Notes: generated by a model from the sequence alone, not told the origin. Numbered from the stretch's first letter, positions 49,802 to 58,920 are shown. The stretch: DNA of 64,000 bases from Hymenobacter monticola (GCF_022811645.1 NZ_CP094534.1:4092001-4156000), one strand, 5' to 3'. Numbers and translations: made by a program.

Positions 49802-49972
49802 ATGGAAGAGCCTGATGAGAAGCCAAAACCCAATAAAGTGGAAGAGTTGAAGCAGTCTCTTCGCAAGTGGGCGATGGACGAAAATGATAAAGAGCGAGAA
49901 GCAGAAATCGACAAGCTGCTAAAAGATGCAGGGGTAAAGCCGCACCCGGATGAACCGGCAAACCCGTCGTAA
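49802..49972 (+). CDS. small highly charged rightward protein
   Basis: 56 residues from ATG 49802, MEEPDEKPKPNKVEELKQSL, then RKWAMDENDKEREAEIDKLL and a Pro-rich end. Charged helix flanked by disordered ends. It is divergent from the chaperone gene and begins the rightward moron cluster that runs to 55275. Function unknown. Confidence 0.5.
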   Translation: MEEPDEKPKPNKVEELKQSLRKWAMDENDKEREAEIDKLLKDAGVKPHPDEPANPS

Positions 49973-50067
49973 AAAAGTGTGAAAATAGTTGCGGAAAGAT
50001 TGTCATGTGTCGGGGGTGGCTAAGAGGTTTGCCTCATCATCAACCACTTAACCCCCAAACAAACACC

Positions 50068-50370
50068 ATGATCAACACCCAACAAATCGCCGACCTCCTG
50101 AACAGCGCCGCCAAGAATGAGCTGCTCATCAAGGACATCAAGAAAGCCGCTGACAAGGTAGGGGTAGCCCTTCTGGAGCTTCAGACCCTGCTGGCTCCTG
50201 ATTACACTCCCGCCCCGAAGGTGCCGTACATCCGCAAAGCCAAGCGTGAGCAGATGGCGGCCGAGGCTGCCGCTGCCGGCGAGACTGTGGAAACGGCTTC
50301 GCTGCCTTCGGACATCGTGTTCGGGAAGCCAGCTCGCCGGACCAAGAAGGAGGAGCAGGTGGCCGCGTAG
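50068..50370 (+). CDS. small protein with Ala/Lys-rich tail, host-like codon usage
   Basis: 100 residues from ATG 50068 (MINTQQIADLLNSAAKNELL), continuing IKDIKKAADKVGVALLELQT and a tail containing RKAKREQMAAEAAAAGETVE and KPARRTKKEEQVAA. It is markedly more GC-rich than its prophage neighbours. It has the look of a small nucleoid-associated or DNA-binding protein. A strong terminator follows. Function unproven. Confidence 0.55.
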   Translation: MINTQQIADLLNSAAKNELLIKDIKKAADKVGVALLELQTLLAPDYTPAPKVPYIRKAKREQMAAEAAAAGETVETASLPSDIVFGKPARRTKKEEQVAA

Positions 50371-50390
50371 GTAGTCAACCTCTCACATCT

Positions 50391-50426
50391 GAAAGACCGC
50401 TTCTCTCTGAGGGGCGGTCTTTTTTG
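50391..50426 (+). terminator. intrinsic terminator
   Basis: AAAGACCGC / GCGGTCTTTTTT stem; separates the 100-residue gene from the sigma-like gene. Confidence 0.75.
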
Positions 50427-50469
50427 TGTCCATACTTCTGGTTTTTCACCCTATCGCTGATAGATAGAG

Positions 50470-51072
50470 GTGAATAATAACATTACATCTGAGGAGTTCT
50501 TCAAGGCGTTCGCAGCCTATCGCAGCTCCTTCATCAAAGCAGTCACAGATACGCTCTACAAGCGAGGGAAAAGGTTCAGGAAGGAGGATATTGAGGACAT
50601 CGTGTCAGAGGCTCTCCTGCAATTCGTATTGCGCTTAGAGACTGGTAAGATTGTGATACCTACCGTCGAGAAGGGGTATGCTTACATGATGCGTAGTTGT
50701 CTTTGGAATGGCAGAGATGAGTCAGACCGAGACATCAAGAGAAGCATTGCTCACCACAAAGCTTACAAAGAGTCCTCTCACCTAGACATGGTTGAGTGGA
50801 ACGACTTTGAATTGGTTGAGGAAAAGACAGAGCAAGACCGACAGGACGAGAAGTACTCTGAACTACACACCGACCTCATGCTCTATCTGGAGCAGCTCAT
50901 CATCGATGGTGTGTTCAGCTTCAAAGCGGTGAATATGTTCAAGTGCTACTTCTTGAATGGCTTCTCCTTCAATCAACTAGCGGAAGCAACGGGTTACAGC
51001 AAGTCCACCTGTTTCAAGTTCGTGGATGATGTGCGAAGGCATACTAGAGCACATGAATGGGTAGTCTCATAA
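50470..51072 (+). CDS. sigma-70-like transcription factor
   Basis: 200 residues from GTG 50470. Region-2-like: FRKEDIEDIVSEALLQFVLR followed by EKGYAYMMRSCLWNGRDESD. Region-4-like: FKAVNMFKCYFLNGFSFNQL then AEATGYSKSTCFKFVDDVRR, a helix-turn-helix. The linker is long and acidic. The size and domain order fit a small extracytoplasmic-function-like sigma factor. In a prophage such a gene is a natural candidate for late-promoter control, which would fit the repeated GGCTTATAACTACC motif before the structural genes. It has its own rightward unit before the conflict-system genes. Confidence 0.65.
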   Translation: MNNNITSEEFFKAFAAYRSSFIKAVTDTLYKRGKRFRKEDIEDIVSEALLQFVLRLETGKIVIPTVEKGYAYMMRSCLWNGRDESDRDIKRSIAHHKAYKESSHLDMVEWNDFELVEEKTEQDRQDEKYSELHTDLMLYLEQLIIDGVFSFKAVNMFKCYFLNGFSFNQLAEATGYSKSTCFKFVDDVRRHTRAHEWVVS

Positions 51073-51187
51073 ATGGAATCGATGGTAATGCCAGATTTCT
51101 TGTAATATTGGGATCGGCTTCCATCACGATGAAGCCGAAAAGTCGTTTGTTATTTAGATGGTAAGGACCTATTGTATCAATAATTAA

Positions 51188-52423
51188 ATGAGTGCACTCG
51201 TTAAGACAAGAAGCGATATTACTGCAGCTGACGACAAAGTCATTGGCTTTGAGTATCAGTTCTACTATTTTCTTCTTAGCCTATTGGATATCAATGAAGG
51301 TGAATCAGTTGGTTTAGAAGTCAAAGACGATGTTCATATTGATAAACCCAATGGTGTCACTGTTTTATTTCAACTCAAACATACAATAGATCCTGACGCT
51401 TCAAAACTTACTGAGTTAGATGACTCATTGTGGAAGACGTTGTACAATTGGGCGCTTGTTATAGATGAAGCAGGTGATACTGCTGCCCAATTTGATTTTT
51501 GTTATAAAAATACGTTTACCATCGTAACCAATATGGCAGTGGGAGCGAGGAATGCTTTCCTGGCTGATTTAGAGAAGCTTAAGCGTGAAGAGAAAAGTGT
51601 AGAGGACTTAAGGCTGGTAATCGAAGGTTTACATTCAAAAACGACTTCAGACACAATCAAAAGCTACTTGGCAACGGTGCTTAGCTTGGATAATAAAGTG
51701 CTGAAAGTATTTCTTAAGAAGCTTGAGATTGAAGACAGCTTTGACGATATCCACAACAAAATAATTGCGAGATTACACAAAATGATGGTCAATCCTGGAA
51801 AGATTGAAACCATACTTCGCATTATCGATGGTGGACTAAGAAGGCAGAGCTATGATTTTGTTAAAAATCGTCAAAAGATGATAATGACTTATGAAGAATT
51901 TCATAGGCGTTATCAAATTTTCTTCGATATGGGGCGAACCGATGACCTAATTGTTGAGGATTATGAATGTGATATAGAAAATCCCTTAGAGCAAACATTC
52001 ATTAAACAGCTAATCGACTTAGGTGATATTAGTGTCGTTGATGATGAGAATATTATAGAATACACTGGGTTTAAACTAACTGTTTTTAATAATTTGATAA
52101 ATTGGCTACAAAATGGTTTGATTGCAGAAATACATGTTGAAAAATTCAACAAGGATGCCGAAAGGCGATGGAAGAATGCATTTACAGCAGCGCATAGATT
52201 TTACAAGCCAGAAGAACCTGGGCTATTTGACGAAATAACTATTCCAGTTGAAATGGTCAAATTAGCAAGCCTTTGTCTTGACGAGGTAAGAAAAATAAAT
52301 CTAGCAGTGAAGGGACAACAGCTAGATATAGAGTGGAGTAATGGGCAATTTTACCTGCTCTCTGATCAGCATAAAATTGGATGGCTCATCGATTGGCACG
52401 AAAGGTATGGCGCAGCTAAGTAA
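51188..52423 (+). CDS. ABC-three-component system, CTD-type protein with predicted nuclease domain
   Basis: 411 residues. IGFEYQFYYFLLSLLDI, then VGLEVKDDVHIDKPNG and VTVLFQLKHT give the E...DD...QxK pattern of Cap4/Mrr-like restriction-endonuclease folds. The rest is helical (KSYLATVLSLDNKVLKVFLK) and ends in a C-terminal domain (GLFDEITIPVEMVKLASL, LSDQHKIGWLIDWHERYGAA) typical of ABC-3C first components. The gene overlaps its partner by 17 bases, and the third gene overlaps by 4, so they form an operon. These systems were predicted by comparative genomics as conflict/defence systems; an effector role for the nuclease is inference. Confidence 0.78.
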   Translation: MSALVKTRSDITAADDKVIGFEYQFYYFLLSLLDINEGESVGLEVKDDVHIDKPNGVTVLFQLKHTIDPDASKLTELDDSLWKTLYNWALVIDEAGDTAAQFDFCYKNTFTIVTNMAVGARNAFLADLEKLKREEKSVEDLRLVIEGLHSKTTSDTIKSYLATVLSLDNKVLKVFLKKLEIEDSFDDIHNKIIARLHKMMVNPGKIETILRIIDGGLRRQSYDFVKNRQKMIMTYEEFHRRYQIFFDMGRTDDLIVEDYECDIENPLEQTFIKQLIDLGDISVVDDENIIEYTGFKLTVFNNLINWLQNGLIAEIHVEKFNKDAERRWKNAFTAAHRFYKPEEPGLFDEITIPVEMVKLASLCLDEVRKINLAVKGQQLDIEWSNGQFYLLSDQHKIGWLIDWHERYGAAK

Positions 52424-52868
52424 TAAATATTTGTACAACAATACTGCAATTGGGATGATTGCGGTGCTTGCAACAATGCAGAATATCAATCGAATGGACA
52501 TAGCAAATGTGCTACTGATTAATCCATTCTTATTGCACTCTGACACCCTTATGTCATTTAAGCCGAATTCAAATCTTCGCAGTATAGAAGAGCTTTTGGC
52601 TAAGCATCCTAAAACAGTTGTCAATTTTTCAGATCGTTATGAATCTTTATTAACTATGACAATGAATTGCCTCATAGTTGCAGTTGAGGCTGGGTTTGTC
52701 ACAGTAGATGATGGATTTGTATACGCTACTAGTAAGCTTGAAACTTACGAATTCACGAATAACATCGGGCATAGGGCTAAAAGAATAATTAAAGCGAGTC
52801 CAATGTTAGCTAAAATCCTTCAGGCTGACAGCCTCTCACTCTACTACAACTTGCAGCTGCCCCTATGA
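52407..52868 (+). CDS. ABC-three-component system, middle component
   Basis: 153 residues from ATG 52407 (MAQLSNKYLYNNTAIGMIAV), 17 bases inside the upstream gene. NTAIGMIAVLATMQN near the start, DIANVLLINPFLLHSD and the winged-helix-like end LAKILQADSLSLYYN match the small middle components (MC) of ABC-3C systems, which link the effector protein to the ATPase. It ends in an ATGA overlap with the ATPase gene. Confidence 0.72.
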   Translation: MAQLSNKYLYNNTAIGMIAVLATMQNINRMDIANVLLINPFLLHSDTLMSFKPNSNLRSIEELLAKHPKTVVNFSDRYESLLTMTMNCLIVAVEAGFVTVDDGFVYATSKLETYEFTNNIGHRAKRIIKASPMLAKILQADSLSLYYNLQLPL

Positions 52869-54781
52869 ATTTTAACATTAACCAAATAACCCTCTGGTTA
52901 GAGAGCGGGAAACGACAAGATCTCTACTTTCTGCCTAACAAGATTAATGTAATAACTGGAGGTAGTTCAACAGGTAAATCTACCATTTTAAAGATAATTG
53001 ATTATTGTCTTTGCAAAAGTACAGGTAACAAGATACCCCAATCTATAATCAATGAGAACGTAAAGTGGTACGGGATTAACTTTACAATCAATGATAGCAC
53101 GTTCACGATTGCTAGAGGGAAGCCTGTGGGTAGTGCGTCATCGAGTGACTATTTCTTCTCTTCCACAGGTGTTGTTCCCGATCTCCCTACTGCTGATATT
53201 GACGAGACTGCATTAAAACAGATTCTCGAAGAGCAATTTTCAATTGATTCGGAATTCACTTTCCCTTACGGTGGTAAGGTGATTCGTGCGGGCTCAAAAA
53301 TATCCTTTCGGTATTTTCTGCTTTTTAACACTCAATCGGATATTGTTATAAATAATGAAGAGCAGTTTTTTGATAAAATCAATTCTAGCAGATATCGCGA
53401 GGCTCTGGACAGGATATTCTGGTTAGCGCTAAATTCGTCTACTCCAAGAAACGTATTGGTTACTGAAGAACTTAGCAAACAGAAGCGTGAACTCTTAGCC
53501 ATCGCGAAGAAGGAAACTCTGTTCGAAAAACAAAGGCTTGTTTTTCACAACAATATTTTTGAACTTGTAGTAAGGGCACAGCAAGCTGGGCTCATTGAAT
53601 CGGGCTTGCCTACAATGCAGGATAGCTTAGAGGTTTTGCGGGGCTTAGTGAAGAATTATTTGACAACATATAATCGTGAATCCCTAAAGGAAATTGATGA
53701 GCTTCAACAACAGCGCAGAGATTTGTTAAGAAAAATTAGAAACATTGATGTTTTTGAGAATAATTACGAAGAATATAAAAGGCTGATAGCTAATAATGTG
53801 GATAGCCTTCAGCCCGTAAGTGTATTAAGAAAAGGTTTGGCTGAATTAATACTCGCTCCTGCTGTTAGTGAAATATTTGAAAATTTAGAGGTCCGACTTG
53901 CGAAGCTCAAGTCCGAACTGCTTCGCAAAAAGCCGTTTCTGACTAATCTGAGTCAGGATAGAGCGAAATTAGAAAGTCAGGTGGCTGAGATTGATCAGCA
54001 GATAAAGGTTTTGCCAACTAGGTCAACTGATTTTGTAGATGAAGCTCACCGTCTTGTTCTGATTGGTGAAATAAAGGCCAAATTGGAGTTGTATACACAA
54101 GTGGCAGATGATCTTGACTTTACGGCTCAGAAGATGGCCATTGAAAGCTTAATCGATCAACTACAAGATGAAGCAAAAGCTACCAGTGAAAGCCAGAAAA
54201 TCACCATAGATATCCTACAGGATAACATCCAGCGATATGTTTCAAAATCCAAAGCGCTGGGACAATACAGAAGCTATAAAGCTTATTTCAGCGAATCTGA
54301 AAAGGTATTGCACTTGAGGAGGCCGAATTCGGTAGACTTAGAGAATGTAGGAAGCAGTTCAAATTATTTGTTCTTGCACCTCTGCCTCTTCCTTGGCTTA
54401 CACGACTTTGCTTTGCGAAAAAGCAGCCGATACATACCACAGTTTATGGTGTGGGATCAATTAAGTCGGCCCTATTACGAAGAGGTTAAGAAACGCAAAC
54501 CAAATGTTGAAACGTATGATGATGTTGCTGATGAGGATTTTGTAAACGATGATCGCACTAAATTAAGTGAGGCATTCAAGCTGTTTGACGATTTCATAAC
54601 GCGTGCTAATGACGAATACAAACAGAACTTTCAGTTTATAATTCTTGAGCATGTATCGCCTGAATTCTTCGATGGAATGGATATGAAAAATTTCCATTTG
54701 GTAGCTAATTTCAGAGATGGGAATGCCCTCATTCCTTTGGATGAAATTAAGCTCCCAGATGAAAGCGAGCCAGAAGATTAA
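52865..54781 (+). CDS. ABC-three-component system ATPase, DUF3732 family
   Basis: 638 residues. Walker A is in INVITGGSSTGKSTILKIID near residues 28-45. A coiled-coil arm is visible around 180-480 (SKQKRELLAIAKKETLFEKQ, LQQQRRDLLRKIRNIDVFEN, QDRAKLESQVAEIDQQIK-type segments). The second half holds an ABC signature-like region and Walker B/D-loop (SSNYLFLHLCLFLGLHDF, RYIPQFMVWDQLSRP), then LSEAFKLFDDFITRANDEYK. This is a Rad50/SMC-like sensor ATPase of the DUF3732 type that presumably controls the nuclease. It is AT-rich like the rest of the cassette and ends before a strong terminator. Confidence 0.82.
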   Translation: MNFNINQITLWLESGKRQDLYFLPNKINVITGGSSTGKSTILKIIDYCLCKSTGNKIPQSIINENVKWYGINFTINDSTFTIARGKPVGSASSSDYFFSSTGVVPDLPTADIDETALKQILEEQFSIDSEFTFPYGGKVIRAGSKISFRYFLLFNTQSDIVINNEEQFFDKINSSRYREALDRIFWLALNSSTPRNVLVTEELSKQKRELLAIAKKETLFEKQRLVFHNNIFELVVRAQQAGLIESGLPTMQDSLEVLRGLVKNYLTTYNRESLKEIDELQQQRRDLLRKIRNIDVFENNYEEYKRLIANNVDSLQPVSVLRKGLAELILAPAVSEIFENLEVRLAKLKSELLRKKPFLTNLSQDRAKLESQVAEIDQQIKVLPTRSTDFVDEAHRLVLIGEIKAKLELYTQVADDLDFTAQKMAIESLIDQLQDEAKATSESQKITIDILQDNIQRYVSKSKALGQYRSYKAYFSESEKVLHLRRPNSVDLENVGSSSNYLFLHLCLFLGLHDFALRKSSRYIPQFMVWDQLSRPYYEEVKKRKPNVETYDDVADEDFVNDDRTKLSEAFKLFDDFITRANDEYKQNFQFIILEHVSPEFFDGMDMKNFHLVANFRDGNALIPLDEIKLPDESEPED

Positions 54782-54808
54782 CCCCGATACATGATACATG
54801 ACTAACAT

Positions 54809-54845
54809 TAAAAGCCTCCATCATCATGATGGAGGCTTTTTTTAT
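54809..54845 (+). terminator. terminator of the three-component operon
   Basis: AAAGCCTCCATCA / TGATGGAGGCTTT stem followed by T6. Confidence 0.85.
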
Positions 54846-54861
54846 AGGTGGTAGATACCCC

Positions 54862-55275
54862 ATGAAGTTAGAAGTTAAATCCTTAATCCACACTTTAAAG
54901 ACAACAATCTCAGAACTCTATGTAGATGGCAGGTTTCAGTGTCATATCCTGGAGGATGTCACAAGAAAGACAACCGATAAGAAGGTTTATGGAGCAACTG
55001 CCATTCCTTGCGGCACCTACAAGGTGATCATCGACATGAGTAACCGATTTAAGAGGTTGCTGCCGCTGCTGGTTGATGTTCCAGGTTTTGTAGGTGTGAG
55101 GATCCACCCAGGCAATAAGGCCGCAGACACCGAGGGATGCCTGCTTCCTGGCACATACGATCCAAGTGTCAAGGATTGGGTCAGCAACAGCCGAGCAGAG
55201 TTTGACAAGCTGTTCAAGAGGATGCAGGCAAATACAAAAAAAGGAGAGGCGATCACCATTACTATAGACCGTTAA
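54862..55275 (+). CDS. DUF5675 protein, candidate endolysin
   Basis: 137 residues from ATG 54862 (MKLEVKSLIHTLKTTISELY). TAIPCGTYKVIIDMSNRFKR, GVRIHPGNKAADTEGCLLPG and ITITIDR are characteristic of the DUF5675 family. The H-x-G...EGC layout recalls the catalytic His and Cys of YkuD-type enzymes, and the family is frequent in phage lysis regions, so a cell-wall role is possible but unproven. Both sides have terminators, giving it its own transcript. Confidence 0.7.
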   Translation: MKLEVKSLIHTLKTTISELYVDGRFQCHILEDVTRKTTDKKVYGATAIPCGTYKVIIDMSNRFKRLLPLLVDVPGFVGVRIHPGNKAADTEGCLLPGTYDPSVKDWVSNSRAEFDKLFKRMQANTKKGEAITITIDR

Positions 55276-55277
55276 AA

Positions 55278-55314
55278 CAAAAGCCCCTTACAGAGATTGT
55301 AAGGGGCTTTATTT
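55278..55314. terminator. terminator between convergent genes
   Basis: AAAGCCCCTTACA / TGTAAGGGGCTTT stem with A- and T-rich flanks. Confidence 0.8.
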
Positions 55315-55318
55315 ATGA

Positions 55319-55789
55319 TTACATGTAAGCTGGCCTGCCTACTTGAGCAAGGTTAACAATCCTTTGATGTTTGGCCATCTCTAGGCTGTTAATCAGCCCT
55401 ACAACATATTCTCTCTTCATCCCGGTGGTTGCAAAGCCGATTCGAGCGCCGCCATCAGAAGCGATGCTCACCATATGCTTGCGCGTCATGAAGTAGGCCA
55501 AGATTAGAAAAGCGCCAACCAAAGCCCCTGCAAAGCCAATCAAAGATGCTTGTCCACCTTGCGTCAGACCTAATCCACCAGCAAGTGCGATAAGTGTTCC
55601 AATCACAAGTAGCATGGGTTGGCTATCATACCGAACTTCACAAGAGCTAACCTTTTCGAGCATCACCGACACGAGGTGTGCCTGCGAAGTGCTAGCCGCA
55701 TGATAGCGGATTCGATGAGTCGTCAGAACGACAACATTATTGGGAGAGTGCATCACCACTTCTTCCCCTTGCAGTAGAAAGTTTTCCAT
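55319..55789 (-). CDS. membrane protein with PH-like domain
   Basis: 156 residues. The N-terminal 60 residues (LLQGEEVVMHSPNNVVVLTT, HRIRYHAASTSQ) resemble bacterial PH-like domains. Two transmembrane helices follow (MLLVIGTLIALAGGLGL and LIGFAGALVGAFLILAYFM), then a beta-rich end. It may sense or anchor something at the inner membrane; superinfection exclusion is one possible role for such a lysogenic membrane protein. Leftward, within the accessory cluster. Confidence 0.6.
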   Translation of the reverse strand: MENFLLQGEEVVMHSPNNVVVLTTHRIRYHAASTSQAHLVSVMLEKVSSCEVRYDSQPMLLVIGTLIALAGGLGLTQGGQASLIGFAGALVGAFLILAYFMTRKHMVSIASDGGARIGFATTGMKREYVVGLINSLEMAKHQRIVNLAQVGRPAYM

Positions 55790-55814
55790 CCCGGAAATAT
55801 AAGGGGAATCTGAG

Positions 55815-55934
55815 CTACTTAATCACTCCAGCGAAGTGCATGATTGCAGCAATGCCATAAAGACCAGCCAGATCTAATAACCAGCCCCGCCAAGGAAGAT
55901 CACTCATCCAATCTTCGAAGCCCTTGAAGCGCAT
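55815..55934 (-). CDS. small membrane protein
   Basis: 39 residues from ATG 55934, MRFKGFEDWMSDLPWRGWLL, continuing as one hydrophobic helix (LDLAGLYGIAAIMHFAGVIK). Six bases downstream of the exported-protein gene stop, so the two may be coexpressed. Function unknown. Confidence 0.5.
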   Translation of the reverse strand: MRFKGFEDWMSDLPWRGWLLDLAGLYGIAAIMHFAGVIK

Positions 55935-55939
55935 TCCCG

Positions 55940-56746
55940 TTATCTCTTCACCCCTTTGACTGTTGCCGGAATTGGCTTTGAGCTAAGTTTTGGTAGTACA
56001 GGGTTATTTGCTGCAACAAGAGCCTCTAGATAACCTTTGGTAGTTCTTTTTGCCCACTCTAACTGATCCTTTTCCGCGTAGGAATAGACAAACACTATTT
56101 GTCTTTTTATTAATGCAAAAGATAGTGTGCCAGCCTTAATATCAACTATTTGTTTACCTTCAGTGTCATCAACGTTGTATTTAATAAACATACCATATGA
56201 CAACCAAAGGGGACCTTCATCAAAACCCTTCACTGCTACCATGGATAAGGCCTTAAAATCGGAGTCGTATTCCATAAGCCGTATCAATTCGTCCTCCTTA
56301 TCTACTAACTGCTTATTGACTTTGTCAACATATTGCGAATAAGATTCAGTGCTCTGTTTCTTTAATTTATCTTTAAATATTCGAATGATTTCCTTGTCTT
56401 CTATTGAAGGCGGTAATTCAAAATTTGTAAGGCTTTGCACCCTGATGAATTTAGCAGGATAAAGTAGCGTGTCAGCATTGAGATGCTTTTTCATTGAATC
56501 CTGCAAGAAGAACGCATTTAGCTGGCTCCCCTTTGGGGTAAGTAGGCTGGCATAATCATAATAGCGCTTCATCTCTGGCCTAACGCTGACAAATCCTGCT
56601 GGAGTAGGAAAATAAATTGACGATTTACCCACTCGCTCCGAATACATCTTTCCATTGGCTACATTAGAAGTGGACTGTGCATAGGCGCTACCAGAAACAA
56701 GAAGTGAGATAAAGAGGCTTATGGGAAAGGAGTAGTTGTGATTCAT
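55940..56746 (-). CDS. exported protein of unknown function
   Basis: 268 residues with a clear Sec signal (SFPISLFISLLVSGSAYAQS, cleavage after AYA about residue 23). The mature part is mixed alpha/beta (YFPTPAGFVSVRPEMKRYYD, QIVFVYSYAEKDQLEWAKRT). No domain is recognised. Secreted proteins made from a prophage are often lysogenic-conversion factors; that role is inference from context. Confidence 0.65.
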   Translation of the reverse strand: MNHNYSFPISLFISLLVSGSAYAQSTSNVANGKMYSERVGKSSIYFPTPAGFVSVRPEMKRYYDYASLLTPKGSQLNAFFLQDSMKKHLNADTLLYPAKFIRVQSLTNFELPPSIEDKEIIRIFKDKLKKQSTESYSQYVDKVNKQLVDKEDELIRLMEYDSDFKALSMVAVKGFDEGPLWLSYGMFIKYNVDDTEGKQIVDIKAGTLSFALIKRQIVFVYSYAEKDQLEWAKRTTKGYLEALVAANNPVLPKLSSKPIPATVKGVKR

Positions 56747-56873
56747 TCTGGAAAGTTACCACATCGCATGTTGCCACACCAAATGAACTAGCCTTCTTCC
56801 TAAGCTTTCTGCTCTCCCTAGTGTACTATTCTGATAGCTTGTTCGGAATCTTGCATCACCTTACCTTGCTGCT

Positions 56874-57440
56874 ATGTTAGAGGGAAAAACTTACTTTTTG
56901 TTGAATGGCGAGTATGCCACCCGGATCGATTGGCACAACAGTTATGTTATCACTGAATCTGGAAGAGTATGGAGCATTGTAAACGATGAACCTGGGAAAG
57001 AGCTGGAAATTAGAAAATTTGAGAAAGGTGGCAAGCTGTATGTCTTGCACCCAAGCTACTATCACACTTGGCTATTTGGGAAACGCACTCCAGTATTGAC
57101 AATTGATTTAGTTATCGATAGAAGCCCGTATGACGTTAAATTGGCTGTAACTGCGCCTCTTAAACTCAGGATGAAGTCTAGGATGAGGAAGGAGATAGAG
57201 TATTGCATACATGAATTGGTTGCTAAATACTTTATTACGAATCCAGAAGGGTATGAATTTGTCGAGCATATAGATCAGAATCGACTTAACAACCACTTCA
57301 CCAATTTGCGATGGACTCCCTTTGACCCCAGAATGCAAGATCGCTATCAAGGATATTATTATAAAAAGCTGCCTCAACATTTAATTGATTTTGCTGAAGC
57401 TCATTATAACTCCGATGAGAAGAGTGGTGACCTAACTTAA
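56874..57440 (+). CDS. NUMOD4/HNH-type endonuclease, right-end copy
   Basis: 188 residues. It opens with a NUMOD4-like strand (ATRIDWHNSYVITESGRVWS). The HNH core is CIHELVAKYFI followed by FVEHIDQNRLNNHFTNLRWT. It lacks the AP2-like end of the HNH protein at 20901. Homing endonucleases often sit next to the terminase large gene, as here (convergent, separated by 7 bases). The last codons lie in a 27-bp palindrome shared with the end of terL. Confidence 0.78.
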   Translation: MLEGKTYFLLNGEYATRIDWHNSYVITESGRVWSIVNDEPGKELEIRKFEKGGKLYVLHPSYYHTWLFGKRTPVLTIDLVIDRSPYDVKLAVTAPLKLRMKSRMRKEIEYCIHELVAKYFITNPEGYEFVEHIDQNRLNNHFTNLRWTPFDPRMQDRYQGYYYKKLPQHLIDFAEAHYNSDEKSGDLT

Positions 57441-57452
57441 AGTTAGGTCACC
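57426..57452. terminator. perfect palindrome at the HNH/terL junction
   Basis: GGTGACCTAACTT and its exact complement around one central base. It spans the ends of both convergent genes. There is no T-run, so it may act as terminator, insertion scar or protein-binding site. Confidence 0.5.
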
Positions 57453-58920
57453 ACGGACTACCATACCAGAAGCTGCTGCTACTCTTAATATGCTTGCACG
57501 CGTAGACAAAGGCATCAACTGTATCATCGTGGGCTGCAAGAGGGAAGGAGCAGATCTCTTCCAAGAAGTCTTCAATCCAATCCCCTTCGATCAAGAACAC
57601 CCTGCCACCCTCCACCATCGGAGTGACTGACTCAGCCCTGACCACCTTGGCGTCACGGCCAGGCTGGACTTCCACGACATTCCAGGAGGTCTCAGCTTTC
57701 AGCTGACTGATCAGTGATTTCCCACTGCTCTTCCCTTCGATATGGACCTTGGAAGTGGAGGAAAGGTACTTAGGAAGCCACTCCTTCAGGAATCTGATCA
57801 GGTCTGTGAACACCTTTCTCTCTGCTATCACCTCCTTAATGTAGAGGTCTGCTCCAATCGTGGCAGCTAAGACGATGCCTGTCGCATCATTATCCTTCTT
57901 GTCGGTTTCTGCTGAGTCGATGAAGACGTTAAAGACTGGAGCCTTTCCATCACATCTGCTCCTGAAGTCTTCAGCTGAGATGTTCTTGAACCAGTCACGC
58001 TTGAACATCCCGCCTTCACTCTCTACAGCCCGCTGCATGAGCTGCTGAGAGTATCCTTTGCTTCCTAGAGAAGATTTGAAGTTGAGTAGCTCTGCTCTGG
58101 TGAAGCGGTCAGGCCAGAACAAGCCATCTACATACTTCTCCCTCAGCTCAACCGGCTTGATGTTGCGTGGGTCTTCGTCAGTGGCAGGGATGCAGATGTG
58201 GCGATACCCTTCAGGATTCTTCTTGAGCAGATGCCCTGATAGGTCGTTCTCATGCAGTCGCTGCATGATGATGATCCTGACACCAGTTCTGAAGTTGTTG
58301 AGACGTGAGTAGACTGTCCCGTTGTACCAGTCGTTCGCATTCTTGATCTCAACCTCTGAAGAAGCTCTTCTAGGGTCTATCGGATCATCAATCAGGATGA
58401 CATCAGCTCCTTTACCTGTGACAGTACCTCCTACAGATGTTGAGACTCTGACACCTGTCTTCGTGTTCTCGAACCCACTCTTGTTGTTGTTATCCTTCTT
58501 GAGCTGAACATCTGGGAAGTGCTCTAAGAGCCAATCAGACTGGAGAAGGTCCCTGCTCTTGGTGGCCAGCTCTAGTGACAGGTCATTGGAGTAGGAGGCA
58601 GCGATGAACTTCATCGTTGGATACTTGCACCACACCCATGCCGGCCACACGACAGTACAGATCAGAGACTTTGAGCTTCTGAAAGGGATGTTGATGATGA
58701 TGTCCCGCTGCTTGGTCTCCTTCCTTGCTATCCTCTCTGTCTCCTCTTGAAGCACATCACACAGGTACTTGACATGCCAGTTGTCTTGGTAGTCTGTGTT
58801 AGGTTCTAAGACCTTGAAAGCATCCTTGTAGAACTGGTAGAATGACTGCTTATAGATGGCCCTGTTGACTTCTAGTGGTGACGGAGGTAGGAGAGCTTCT
58901 TCCTTCTTCTTCCTCGGCAC
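57448..58920 (-). CDS. terminase large subunit
   Basis: 490 residues from GTG 58920. ATPase part: RDIIINIPFRSSKSLICTVV (Walker-A-like, near residue 75), ADVILIDDPIDPRRASS (Walker B, near 173) and RIIIMQRLHENDLSGHLLK (coupling motif). Nuclease part: VFIDSAETDKKDNDATGI (first acidic, about 330), VHIEGKSSGKSLISQL and AHDDTVDAFVYAC (last acidic). It cuts and pumps DNA into heads. It starts two bases after the small subunit stop. Confidence 0.95.
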   Translation of the reverse strand: MPRKKKEEALLPPSPLEVNRAIYKQSFYQFYKDAFKVLEPNTDYQDNWHVKYLCDVLQEETERIARKETKQRDIIINIPFRSSKSLICTVVWPAWVWCKYPTMKFIAASYSNDLSLELATKSRDLLQSDWLLEHFPDVQLKKDNNNKSGFENTKTGVRVSTSVGGTVTGKGADVILIDDPIDPRRASSEVEIKNANDWYNGTVYSRLNNFRTGVRIIIMQRLHENDLSGHLLKKNPEGYRHICIPATDEDPRNIKPVELREKYVDGLFWPDRFTRAELLNFKSSLGSKGYSQQLMQRAVESEGGMFKRDWFKNISAEDFRSRCDGKAPVFNVFIDSAETDKKDNDATGIVLAATIGADLYIKEVIAERKVFTDLIRFLKEWLPKYLSSTSKVHIEGKSSGKSLISQLKAETSWNVVEVQPGRDAKVVRAESVTPMVEGGRVFLIEGDWIEDFLEEICSFPLAAHDDTVDAFVYACKHIKSSSSFWYGSPW

